From contig JAURFD010000007.1 in assembly GCA_030827125.1 (NCBI GenBank), positions 1 through 64,000 of the forward strand: a DNA stretch of 64,000 bases. Direction: 5' to 3'. The notes beneath the pieces are model-generated. The model made no database searches and had not been told where the DNA came from. It worked only from the letters and a program-made list of their open reading frames with translations. The stretch's first letter is position 1; each line of letters opens with the position of its first letter. A program made the translations under genes and the position numbers. This document shows positions 34,319 to 41,922 of the stretch, in pieces. The stretch comes from Candidatus Nanopelagicales bacterium (GTDB lineage Bacteria; Actinomycetota; Actinomycetes; S36-B12).

Positions 34319-34507
34319 ATGTCGGTATCACTCGAGGGAAATCCCGGCTGTTCGGCGCTCGGTCACCTGTATCGACCCGAAGGCGATCGCCGGGTCTGCA
34401 TCACCTGCGGACACGTGGAGCAGCCGCTGTCCGCGAGCGTCGACGAAGACGAAAGGGCGGAGGACGCTACCGACGCGACGGGTCCTTCGGCTTCTTCGGA
34501 GTCGTGA
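34319..34507 (+). CDS. Small zinc-ribbon-like protein (62 aa)
   Basis: Contains NPGCSALGHLYRPEG and then CITCGHVEQ, a Cys-x(n)-His...CxxC arrangement suited to one zinc ion, followed by an acidic Ser/Thr tail. Start is supported by a leaderless promoter pattern. The last 41 nt overlap the convergent FN3-protein gene. Function unknown; it could be a nucleic-acid or protein-binding knuckle. Confidence 0.5.
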   Translation: MSVSLEGNPGCSALGHLYRPEGDRRVCITCGHVEQPLSASVDEDERAEDATDATGPSASSES

Positions 34508-36074
34508 CCGCCTTCACCGCTGACCAGGGACTGCGTTCACCCGAACCGACTGCCGCCACGCGTGCTCGATAGGTCGTGCCGTCGCTGGCGCGCAAGGTGT
34601 AGGTCCGATCGTCGGCACCGAGCGTCGCGCGTGTCTTCCACGCTTGCTTGCCCCTGCGCACTTGTACGACGTAGCCGGTGACGCCGGCAGCGTCAGCGGG
34701 AGCCTTCCATCGCACCGTGACGGTAGGTCCACCCTTGACGCGCAACTTCTGCACGCTGGGGATGCCCAGGGGCACGTCCCGGTACGACGTCACCACGACA
34801 TCACCGCGACCGGCGCCGCCCACCGCGCGTTGCCACAGCAACGTTGGGATGGCGGTCGACACCACGCCACCCGCGCGGGCACCGGTCTGCTCGGATCCGT
34901 TCATCCACTTGCCGTCAATGCGCTGTGCCACCTGTAGCACGACCGTGGCGCCGGGGTCGGCGGACATCCACGCCATAAGCGGTTGGCCGCTGCCATCCAT
35001 CGCGAGTGAGGTCGAGTTGGCGATGAGGCCAGGAGTCGCCAGGGTGTCGTCGATGGTCCGCGCACCACGACCCCACACGCGTGACTCTTGATCGGTTGAG
35101 GGGCCGGCGATCCACACGGTGCCGTCACGCCAGGCGGCGACAGGCCGCGCGGAATTGGCCAGGCCGGACTGCAGGTCCGTGACGGGGCCGACAGTGGCTT
35201 GCGATGTGAGGGCATAGCGCCAGGTGCGCGTGCCGGTCGCAGCGTCGAAGGCACCCCAGACGAGCGCGCCCGTGGAGCCCACGGCATCACCGGTCACGCC
35301 GAGAAGGGGTGGTGAGGCCACCGGCATGCGCGTGTCCAGAACCGTGACGGCCGACCATTGACTCGACGCGGGATCAAGGAAGGCGACCAATGCCTCACCC
35401 CCCGGATCCTGGGTCCAGGTGACGCCGAGATGTGCGCCACTGGTGAAGGCGTGGGCGGTTCCCGGACTGCTGCTGATCTGCGGCGGGTCCACCTGTCGGC
35501 TCCACGTCGATCCGTCGAAGACGTGCGCGCTGATCTGCCGGGGTCGCGTGGCATCAAGCAGACTGCCCGTGCTCGCCACGATGCAGGGCACGTCGCCGAC
35601 CATCGTCAACGACAGCCCGACCTCGGATACCGAGGTCGAGCGAGCATCCGCGACCACATCGATGGGATCACCCCAGTCACCGTCATAACTCGCTGATCTC
35701 ACCGCGGTGGTCCTGTCGCGGCTTTCAACCCAGGCCAGCACCACCTCACCGGCGCCGCCCACAGCTCCCACGAGCCGCGCCTGCCCATCAATGCGAGCCA
35801 CGCGGACGGGATTACTCCAGTCGCCCGTGGGCGTCGATCGGCGGGCGAGGATCTCGCCCTCGGCCACCCACGCCAGGGTCTGCACACCGTCACCGTCCAG
35901 GAGCACCTGCGAGTCCGGTACGCCGATCTGTGCGGTGCGGCCAGCGTCGTAGGTCGTCCAGCGCAGGAGTGCACTCGCTGAAGGCGCTCCCATCACACTG
36001 GTGAGCAACGCGATCAGCGTGCCGCTGATGACCACGGCGACAGTGGCGCGACGCGTCCGACCGCTGGCTCGCAT
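34467..36074 (-). CDS. Secreted protein with C-terminal fibronectin type III domain
   Basis: 535 residues. Signal peptide (about 1-35), a long beta-rich middle (about 40-430) with repeating W-containing strands such as LAWVAEGEIL, VVLAWVESRD and ALVWGAFDAAT, probably a beta-propeller, then one FN3 domain (about 440-530, TVRWKAPADAAGVTGYVVQV). No catalytic signature. ATG 36074 is fixed by AAGGAGG at 4 nt. Likely surface or extracellular binding protein. Confidence 0.78.
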   Translation of the reverse strand: MRASGRTRRATVAVVISGTLIALLTSVMGAPSASALLRWTTYDAGRTAQIGVPDSQVLLDGDGVQTLAWVAEGEILARRSTPTGDWSNPVRVARIDGQARLVGAVGGAGEVVLAWVESRDRTTAVRSASYDGDWGDPIDVVADARSTSVSEVGLSLTMVGDVPCIVASTGSLLDATRPRQISAHVFDGSTWSRQVDPPQISSSPGTAHAFTSGAHLGVTWTQDPGGEALVAFLDPASSQWSAVTVLDTRMPVASPPLLGVTGDAVGSTGALVWGAFDAATGTRTWRYALTSQATVGPVTDLQSGLANSARPVAAWRDGTVWIAGPSTDQESRVWGRGARTIDDTLATPGLIANSTSLAMDGSGQPLMAWMSADPGATVVLQVAQRIDGKWMNGSEQTGARAGGVVSTAIPTLLWQRAVGGAGRGDVVVTSYRDVPLGIPSVQKLRVKGGPTVTVRWKAPADAAGVTGYVVQVRRGKQAWKTRATLGADDRTYTLRASDGTTYRARVAAVGSGERSPWSAVKAVTTPKKPKDPSRR

Positions 36075-36161
36075 CGCACCTCCTTGAGCTTGCATGTCAG
36101 ATGATCGCTTCACTCTAGGCCGGTGTAGGCGCTGACTCACCTCGGCGCCGGAGAGCGGTCC

Positions 36162-36683
36162 TCAGGACGACTGGCCGGTGAGGTGGTCGAAGACCAGACT
36201 CGTCTGCGTTGTCTCAATCTCCGGACTCGCGGACAGTCGATCGGCCACGAAGACGCGCAGACCCTCGGTGTCCGCGGCGACGACGTGGATGAGGAAGTCG
36301 AAGGCACCGGTGATGAAGTAGACGCTTTGTACGCCGGGTTCGCGGGAGAGCCGCCGCGCGAGTTCCGGCAGGTCACCGCGTGCATGAGGTCGAATGCGCA
36401 CGGAGATGAGTGCCTGCAGATCGGCGCCCATCTTGGCGTGGTCAACATCAGCGCGGAACCCGCGGATAACGCCCCGTTCGATCAGGCTTCGGGTGCGAGT
36501 CAGGCAGGTGGAGGCAGCGATGCCGAGTCGCTCGGCCAACAGATTGTTGGGCAGCCGCCCGTCGTGCACCAGCTCGGCGACAATCCGTCGATCCAGGGAG
36601 TCCAGGGGAGCGCCGGCGTGGCTCCGAACCTGATTCGGAGGGGCCGCCTTCCCAGGCGGGTTGATCGAATCCTCAACCGGCAT
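36162..36683 (-). CDS. Lrp/AsnC family regulator, probable regulator of ald
   Basis: 173 residues: N-terminal HTH (about 25-75; LDRRIVAELVHDGRLPNNLLAE and AASTCLTRTRSLIERGVI) and C-terminal RAM ligand domain (about 95-165). It is divergent from alanine dehydrogenase, the arrangement seen for AldR of mycobacteria, so alanine-responsive control of ald is likely. ATG start with TAGATT 6 nt upstream. Confidence 0.88.
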   Translation of the reverse strand: MPVEDSINPPGKAAPPNQVRSHAGAPLDSLDRRIVAELVHDGRLPNNLLAERLGIAASTCLTRTRSLIERGVIRGFRADVDHAKMGADLQALISVRIRPHARGDLPELARRLSREPGVQSVYFITGAFDFLIHVVAADTEGLRVFVADRLSASPEIETTQTSLVFDHLTGQSS

Positions 36684-36689
36684 ACATCC

Positions 36690-36706
36690 AATCTAGCGAA
36701 TTCGCT
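36690..36706. promoter_or_regulatory. lrp-type promoter with overlapping palindromic operator
   Basis: TAGATT (-10 of the regulator, minus strand, 36690-36695) abuts AGCGAATTCGCT, a perfect 12-bp palindrome at 36695-36706. A related half-site CGCAACGAATCTGCG follows at about 36724-36738. Candidate Lrp binding sites controlling both genes. Confidence 0.5.
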
Positions 36707-36783
36707 GCGACATCTATTCACCTCGCAACGAATCTGCGCCATCCTGCGGCCAACGCGGCACGGAGCCGCCCGAAGGAGTGACC

Positions 36784-37902
36784 ATGAAGGTCGGCGTCCC
36801 CAGTGAGTTGAAGAACCATGAGTACCGGGTGGCCATCACACCCGCGGGCGTCTTCGAATTCGTCAGCAACGGTCACGAGGTCTTCATCGAGGCCGGTGCG
36901 GGCCTCGGCTCCTCCATCACCGACGCGGAGTTCACGCGAGCCGGCGCCACGATCCTGCCCACCGCTGACGATGTCTGGGCCACCGGCGACCTCATCTTGA
37001 AGGTCAAGGAGCCCGTTGCCGCGGAGTACCACCGCATGCGCGATGGTCAGGTCCTCTTCACCTACCTCCATCTCGCCGCATCACGTGAGTGCACCGACGC
37101 GCTGCTTGAGCGCAAGGTCACGGCGATCGCCTATGAGACGGTCGAGTTGCTGGATCGCTCCCTACCGCTCCTCGCACCGATGAGCGAAGTGGCGGGTCGG
37201 CTCGCACCCCAGGTTGGTGCCCAGGCTCTTATGCGTGCCAACGGCGGTCGCGGGGTCCTGCTGGGTGGGGTGCCTGGCGTGCAGGCGGCCAAGGTTGTCG
37301 TGCTCGGAGCCGGCGTGGCAGGCCAAAACGCCGTCACGATTGCCGCGGGCATGCAGGCAGATGTCACCGTGATGGACATCAACGTCGCTCGCCTGCGCGT
37401 GCTCGACGATCTCTACGAGGGTCACGTGCAGACCATCACCTCGAACAGATACGAGGTGGAGGCTGCGGTGCTCGAAGCCGACCTCGTGATCGGTGCTGTG
37501 CTCATCCACGGGGCCAAGGCGCCGAAGCTCGTGTCGAATGAACTCGTCTCGCGTATGAAGCCGGGCTCGGTCCTCGTGGACATCGCCATTGATCAGGGTG
37601 GCTGCTTTGAAGATTCGCGGCCGACCACGCACGACGATCCGACGTACCGGGTGCACGATTCGATCTTCTATTGCGTCGCGAACATGCCCGGTGCGGTGGC
37701 CAACACTTCGACGAAGGCACTCACGAATGTCACGCTGCCCTACGCCGTCGCTCTTGCCAACAAGGGCTGGCGCCAGGCCTGCTTGGATGACGCTTCCCTG
37801 GGGCTCGGCCTGAACACACATGACGGAGCAATCGCCTACGGTGCGGTCGCGGATACCTTTACCGACCTACCGAGCGTCGACCTGGCCCGCATCCTGACCT
37901 GA
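36784..37902 (+). CDS. ald: Alanine dehydrogenase
   Basis: 372-residue NAD-dependent L-alanine dehydrogenase (alanine to pyruvate plus ammonia). It starts KVGVPSELKNHEYRVA, has KVKEPVAAEY with the catalytic Lys, LFTYLHLAAS, the Rossmann motif VVLGAGVAGQNAV (about residue 170) and the DQGGCFEDSRPTTHDDP substrate signature. ATG 36784 follows AAGGAG by 5 nt. Divergent from the Lrp/AsnC gene, which probably activates it on alanine. Confidence 0.95.
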   Translation: MKVGVPSELKNHEYRVAITPAGVFEFVSNGHEVFIEAGAGLGSSITDAEFTRAGATILPTADDVWATGDLILKVKEPVAAEYHRMRDGQVLFTYLHLAASRECTDALLERKVTAIAYETVELLDRSLPLLAPMSEVAGRLAPQVGAQALMRANGGRGVLLGGVPGVQAAKVVVLGAGVAGQNAVTIAAGMQADVTVMDINVARLRVLDDLYEGHVQTITSNRYEVEAAVLEADLVIGAVLIHGAKAPKLVSNELVSRMKPGSVLVDIAIDQGGCFEDSRPTTHDDPTYRVHDSIFYCVANMPGAVANTSTKALTNVTLPYAVALANKGWRQACLDDASLGLGLNTHDGAIAYGAVADTFTDLPSVDLARILT

Positions 37903-37918
37903 CGGACGGTCATTCGTG

Positions 37919-38027
37919 AGCGTCCCGCAAGGTTTCAGGAGTCGCTTGGCGCGAGAGACTTCTGGAGCCAGCCGGTGGCAACCTGGTGCTGGTCTACAAG
38001 GAACTGAAGATGAAGAAGGTCCGCTAA
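37919..38027 (+). pseudogene. Possible 3' remnant of a lost gene
   Basis: A short open frame ending TAA 38025-38027 encodes AWRERLLEPAGGNLVLVYKE and then a Lys-rich end, which reads like a genuine C-terminus, but there is no start codon or upstream domain. It lies in the gap between ald and the SHOCT-like gene. Confidence 0.2.
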
Positions 38028-38038
38028 CCCAAGAGGTC

Positions 38039-38044
38039 TACCCT
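38039..38044 (+). promoter_or_regulatory. -10 hexamer of the SHOCT-like gene
   Basis: TACCCT-CATCCC-GTG; the 6-nt spacing selects GTG 38051 over upstream in-frame starts. Confidence 0.5.
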
Positions 38045-38050
38045 CATCCC

Positions 38051-38365
38051 GTGGACTCGGCCGGGGCGATGCTGTCGGGCATCCTCACCGTGATGGCCGT
38101 AATCGTGATGATCGCCTTCGCCGCGGGTTTCATCGTCTACAGCAGGTCACTCCGGCGCTCGCGCAGCGCTCAGGTGAACCCGGAGATCTTGGACGATGGA
38201 GTTCACCTCACTGATCCGGAGCAGCGAGCCACCTGGTTGGCCTCCGGCAAGGCGGGCTCTACCGTCCAGCAGCGGCTGCGCAACCTCGATGCGCTGAGAG
38301 CCGACGGGCTAATCAGCGAGGAGGAGTGGGCGTTGACCCGAATGGACATTCTCAAAGACCTCTGA
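38051..38365 (+). CDS. Small membrane protein with SHOCT-like C-terminus
   Basis: 104 residues: an N-terminal transmembrane helix (about 8-32), a linker, and a C-terminal RLRNLDALRADGLISEEEW segment that matches the SHOCT motif (short helical oligomerisation domain). Function unknown; such proteins are usually small membrane-linked adaptors. Confidence 0.65.
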   Translation: MDSAGAMLSGILTVMAVIVMIAFAAGFIVYSRSLRRSRSAQVNPEILDDGVHLTDPEQRATWLASGKAGSTVQQRLRNLDALRADGLISEEEWALTRMDILKDL

Positions 38366-38457
38366 CACCCCTCACCTTCTTCGAACTTTCCGCCATTTTG
38401 TGGGTGATATACGCGCGGTAACTGCCGGGAAAGTGAGAGAAGTGCCAGGATCACCGG

Positions 38458-39246
38458 ATGGGCTTTGACCAACTTCTCCGTGACCGCGTCGTTCTCATCA
38501 GTGGTGGGACCCAAGGCGTTGGTGGCGCCACCGCTGTCGCCGCCGCCCGGGCTGGGGCGTCCGCCGTCGTCATCACCGGCCGGCGGCCCGAACGGGCCGA
38601 GGGCACGCTGGCGCGAATCCGCGAGGCCGGGACCACGGCTGACTTCCTCCAGGTCGACCTCACCGACACCCAGTCAGCAATCGACTCGGTCGAGGAGACG
38701 ATCCGCCGTTACGGCCGGATCGACTGCCTGGTCAACAACGCAGGCTTCGTCGAACGCGGGACTCTGCTCGAGACGACTCCGGAGTTCTTCGACAAGCACA
38801 TCAACATCAACCTCAAGTCGCCCTTCTTCGCGATGCAGGCGGCCGTGAAGGACATGCTCTCCCGCGGTGAGGGCGGCAGCATCCTCAACGTGCTCTCGAT
38901 TTCGATGCACGTCGGTCAGGTATTCCTCGCGCCGTACGTCGCGAGCAAGGGTGGACTTGCCCACGTCACCAAGAACGCCGCACACGCTCACCGCTTCGAC
39001 CGCATCCGCATCAATGGCGTCAACATCGGCTGGACCCTCACTGAGGGTGAGGACGCGATCCAGCGGGCGGCACACGATGCGACCGACGGATGGGAGGAGC
39101 GCGCCTCCGCCCAACTTCCCATGGGCAAGCTCGGTCAGCCCGATGAGATCGCCGACTTCTTCGTCTTCTTGCTCTCCGAACGCTCGGGTGTCGTCACCGG
39201 ATCCATCATCGACTGGGATCAGAACGTGATCGGCGCGCTGGACTAG
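38458..39246 (+). CDS. Short-chain dehydrogenase/reductase
   Basis: 262-residue classical SDR: ISGGTQGVGGA cofactor loop, DLTDTQ, CLVNNAGFVERG, catalytic Tyr/Lys in YVASKGGL, and a C-terminal GQPDEIADFFVFLLSERSGVVTG. NAD(P)-dependent oxidoreductase, substrate unknown. ATG start has CAGGAT 6 nt upstream. The stop overlaps the convergent cupin gene by 4 nt. Confidence 0.9.
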   Translation: MGFDQLLRDRVVLISGGTQGVGGATAVAAARAGASAVVITGRRPERAEGTLARIREAGTTADFLQVDLTDTQSAIDSVEETIRRYGRIDCLVNNAGFVERGTLLETTPEFFDKHININLKSPFFAMQAAVKDMLSRGEGGSILNVLSISMHVGQVFLAPYVASKGGLAHVTKNAAHAHRFDRIRINGVNIGWTLTEGEDAIQRAAHDATDGWEERASAQLPMGKLGQPDEIADFFVFLLSERSGVVTGSIIDWDQNVIGALD

Positions 39247-39584
39247 GAGCCCTCCGCGCGCACGATCCACACCTTGCGCAGGGCTTCAGTGATCACCCAG
39301 GTGGTTTCGTCCTCCGGATGCAGGATGCCGACCACCCCCGGGGCCAGATCGATGACATTCCCGTGTTGATCGGTGACCGTCCCGCACCCCTCAATCACCA
39401 CGAAGATCTCGTCATCACCCGTATCGGTCGATGTCCCGACGGTGTGTTCCCAGACGCCCACATCCATGCCGCTGATGGAATCCATCTCCGCAATGCCGGT
39501 GCGAACTCCGGGAGTGACGACCTTGTCAATCGGTAGGTCGGTCCATGTCATCGAAACGTCGCGAGGCTGGAAGGAACGGATCAT
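39243..39584 (-). CDS. Cupin domain protein
   Basis: 113 residues with one cupin barrel of the DUF861/(S)-ureidoglycine type: VGVWEHTVGTSTDT, then DEIFVVIEGCGTVTD and GVVGILHPEDETTWVI. Such stand-alone cupins stabilise or convert small metabolites. ATG start with TAGAGT 6 nt upstream (39591-39596). It overlaps the SDR stop. Confidence 0.82.
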   Translation of the reverse strand: MIRSFQPRDVSMTWTDLPIDKVVTPGVRTGIAEMDSISGMDVGVWEHTVGTSTDTGDDEIFVVIEGCGTVTDQHGNVIDLAPGVVGILHPEDETTWVITEALRKVWIVRAEGS

Positions 39585-39590
39585 TCCTTC

Positions 39591-39596
39591 ACTCTA
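39591..39596 (-). promoter_or_regulatory. -10 hexamer of the leaderless cupin gene
   Basis: TAGAGT-GAAGGA-ATG on the minus strand. GAAGGA could also act as a very close ribosome site, so leaderless status is less certain here. Confidence 0.4.
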
Positions 39597-39623
39597 GGCC
39601 TGGATTCGACATGCCCGCCGACG

Positions 39624-39629
39624 TACCGT
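39624..39629 (+). promoter_or_regulatory. -10 hexamer of the leaderless glucanase-like gene
   Basis: TACCGT-GATGAA-GTG; the 6-nt spacing selects GTG 39636. Confidence 0.5.
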
Positions 39630-39635
39630 GATGAA

Positions 39636-41762
39636 GTGAAGCCCACTTCCGCAACCGCCCTGCTCCTCGGCACGGTCCTGGCCGTCAGCGCGATTCCTGC
39701 CGCAGCGCACGGTGCCCACGCCGAGTCACGCGCGACCATCGCGAGCCTGCAGCCCGCGAGCGTCGGGGCCAACGCGAGCACGACGATCCTCATCACCGGA
39801 AGCGGTTTTGCCACCGGCCTGACAGTCAGCATCAGTGGGTGCCCGGTCACCAACCCCGGAGCGACGTACCCGGTGCCCTTCCCGAGTCCTGGCCCCGGTC
39901 AGTCGGCCGGATCGGTGCAGATCATCGACTCCACGCGCATCCTGCTGACAACCCCGAGCCTCATCCCGCCGGGCGTCTGCGACGTCACGGTCGGCGGCAC
40001 GACGCTCAACAATGCCCTCACTTTCACCGCCGCACCTGAGCGACTCACCCTCGAAATCCGCAACAACTCGGGTCGCGACGACAGTGACGTGTGGGTCTCC
40101 CTCGGCTACAACTGCCCCCTCGCCGCCCCGTCGCCCCCGTACCCGCCGGGGACCGACGGGTGCGAGCCGGACGGCACCATCAACCCCGACTACTCCTGGC
40201 CGGCCACGTCGTCCGGCGACAATCCCAACCGCTACTGGTACGAGGTCTACGCCGGGAGCAAGCCGCTGCCAGCCTTCACGGGGGTTCGCTACTCCGACCT
40301 GCCCGGCACACCGGGCAACCGAGAGATCTCGGTCGCCAACGTCACCTCGGGGGTCGTCTACGTGTCGTACGGCGAGCCCGTTAACACGGGACCCACCGAG
40401 GCAGGACGAGCTCCCTCCTACCTCACATCATCGACACGTTTCGACGTCTTCGAGATGACCTTCCATGGCAGCGGCACGAGCGCGGGGGATCCGGGCTCTG
40501 GCACGTGGGCGAACCAGATTTACGCCAACGTCACCGCCGTCTCGGGCCTCAGCATCCTCATGAACATGAGCGGTTGGGACAACTCCTATGGCCGCAACGG
40601 ACCCGCACCACAGCGCGTCGGGTCGGGCATTCGCTGGCTGAGTGGCCTCGGCATCTACGACGTCTACGAGGGTCTCGCGGCCGCCGGCGCTGATGTCGAC
40701 GACTCCCGCGTGGTCGTCACCACCGACGGCAAACGCGCGACAGCCGACAACTTCCTCCGTTTCGTGTCACCGAGCACCAATGAGGGGTCGGGGTACGCCG
40801 ACCTCGCGGGCAACACCAGCGCTTACCTCCCCTGGGTCGCGGCACAGAACAAGGCCATGACGATCATCGGTCTCTACACCGGAGCGGGCGCGGGCTCGGG
40901 GAGTTGGTACTGCTATCGATCCACCGGCTTCTCCACCACGTCACCCACCAAACTCACCGGCGCCTACGGTTTCAGTTCGCTCGCCGCTGCCCAAAGTGCC
41001 GCACAGCAGAACTGCAGCGGTGGCACCCCTGGTGCTGACATCACCACCGCGACCAGCGCGACGTCCGGCATACCCGGTCCGGTCACGTCAGCGTCCGTCT
41101 ACCTGCAGGACAACCGCTACCTTCAGGGTGGTGCGGTCGCTGCTGGAAACGACCTCTACAACGCCATCTATCGCGACTTCATCGTCTCCTTCGCCTACGG
41201 CTACTGGGGTTCGGCGGGTTGGTCCACGAGTGCGTGGCTCAACCAAGGCACGCCGACACCGGCGTTCAGTTCCGCATGGCCGGGACTGACCAATCCGAAG
41301 ACGTACCCACGCTGGAACGCCTACGCCGAAGCGATCTGGCAGGTCGGCAATGCCTATGGCATGCCCTACAGCGACACCTTCGAGAACGCCGGCAAAGGCA
41401 ATCCCCTGGTCTCTGGGAGCAACATCTACGCATTGCGCGTCACCCTTCGACCTGACGGTGACTGGGGGGCCGATGCCGCGCTCCTGCCGGCCATGCAACT
41501 CATCGCCGTACGCAAGGGTCAGCGCTTTGCGAGCCAGGTGCTCGTTCCCGAGGGAATGGGATCGAGCGTCACCTACCGGGTCACTCCCTCACTGCCGACA
41601 ACCAAGGCGAAGGCCGTTAACGGGATCTGGTTCAACCGCACGGCCGGCGTCATCAAGGGCACACCGAGCAAGGTGATGAAGTCGACGGCGTACGTCATCA
41701 CTGCCAGAGACAGCGACGGCATGACCGCGTCAGCGAAGGTGCGGCTACGCGTGACGCGCTAA
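39636..41762 (+). CDS. Secreted GH64-like beta-1,3-glucanase with IPT/TIG and Ig-like domains
   Basis: 708 residues. Signal peptide (about 1-24, ending AAAHG), an IPT/TIG-type domain (about 30-130, ASTTILITGSGFATGLTV), a central thaumatin-like GH64 region (about 135-640) with RYWYEVY, VYVSYGEPV, FDVFEMTFHG, QIYANVTAVSGL and the C-terminal AYGMPYSDTFE, and a putative Ig domain at the end (about 645-708, GIWFNRTAGVIKGTP). GH64 enzymes release laminaripentaose from beta-1,3-glucan, suggesting use of algal or fungal polysaccharide. Assignment of GH64 is by pattern and not certain. Confidence 0.65.
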   Translation: MKPTSATALLLGTVLAVSAIPAAAHGAHAESRATIASLQPASVGANASTTILITGSGFATGLTVSISGCPVTNPGATYPVPFPSPGPGQSAGSVQIIDSTRILLTTPSLIPPGVCDVTVGGTTLNNALTFTAAPERLTLEIRNNSGRDDSDVWVSLGYNCPLAAPSPPYPPGTDGCEPDGTINPDYSWPATSSGDNPNRYWYEVYAGSKPLPAFTGVRYSDLPGTPGNREISVANVTSGVVYVSYGEPVNTGPTEAGRAPSYLTSSTRFDVFEMTFHGSGTSAGDPGSGTWANQIYANVTAVSGLSILMNMSGWDNSYGRNGPAPQRVGSGIRWLSGLGIYDVYEGLAAAGADVDDSRVVVTTDGKRATADNFLRFVSPSTNEGSGYADLAGNTSAYLPWVAAQNKAMTIIGLYTGAGAGSGSWYCYRSTGFSTTSPTKLTGAYGFSSLAAAQSAAQQNCSGGTPGADITTATSATSGIPGPVTSASVYLQDNRYLQGGAVAAGNDLYNAIYRDFIVSFAYGYWGSAGWSTSAWLNQGTPTPAFSSAWPGLTNPKTYPRWNAYAEAIWQVGNAYGMPYSDTFENAGKGNPLVSGSNIYALRVTLRPDGDWGADAALLPAMQLIAVRKGQRFASQVLVPEGMGSSVTYRVTPSLPTTKAKAVNGIWFNRTAGVIKGTPSKVMKSTAYVITARDSDGMTASAKVRLRVTR

Positions 41763-41922
41763 GGGCTTTGGGCCCGCACCTCGGGTCATATCCGCTCCAG
41801 GATGGGCGAAATGGGCGATTGAGTGGGCAGGATCTCGTCCAGTGGCCTGCGTCCGACGAAGGTGTGACGAAGTCGGGCCTTTCGACTGGTTCGTCAAAGT
41901 CCCTCGGGCGTGATAATCAACT
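41763..41922 (+). promoter_or_regulatory. Intergenic region with GATAAT -10 before the cyclase gene
   Basis: 160 nt without a gene. GATAAT at 41912-41917 lies 5 nt before the GTG at 41923, a near-leaderless layout. Confidence 0.4.
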
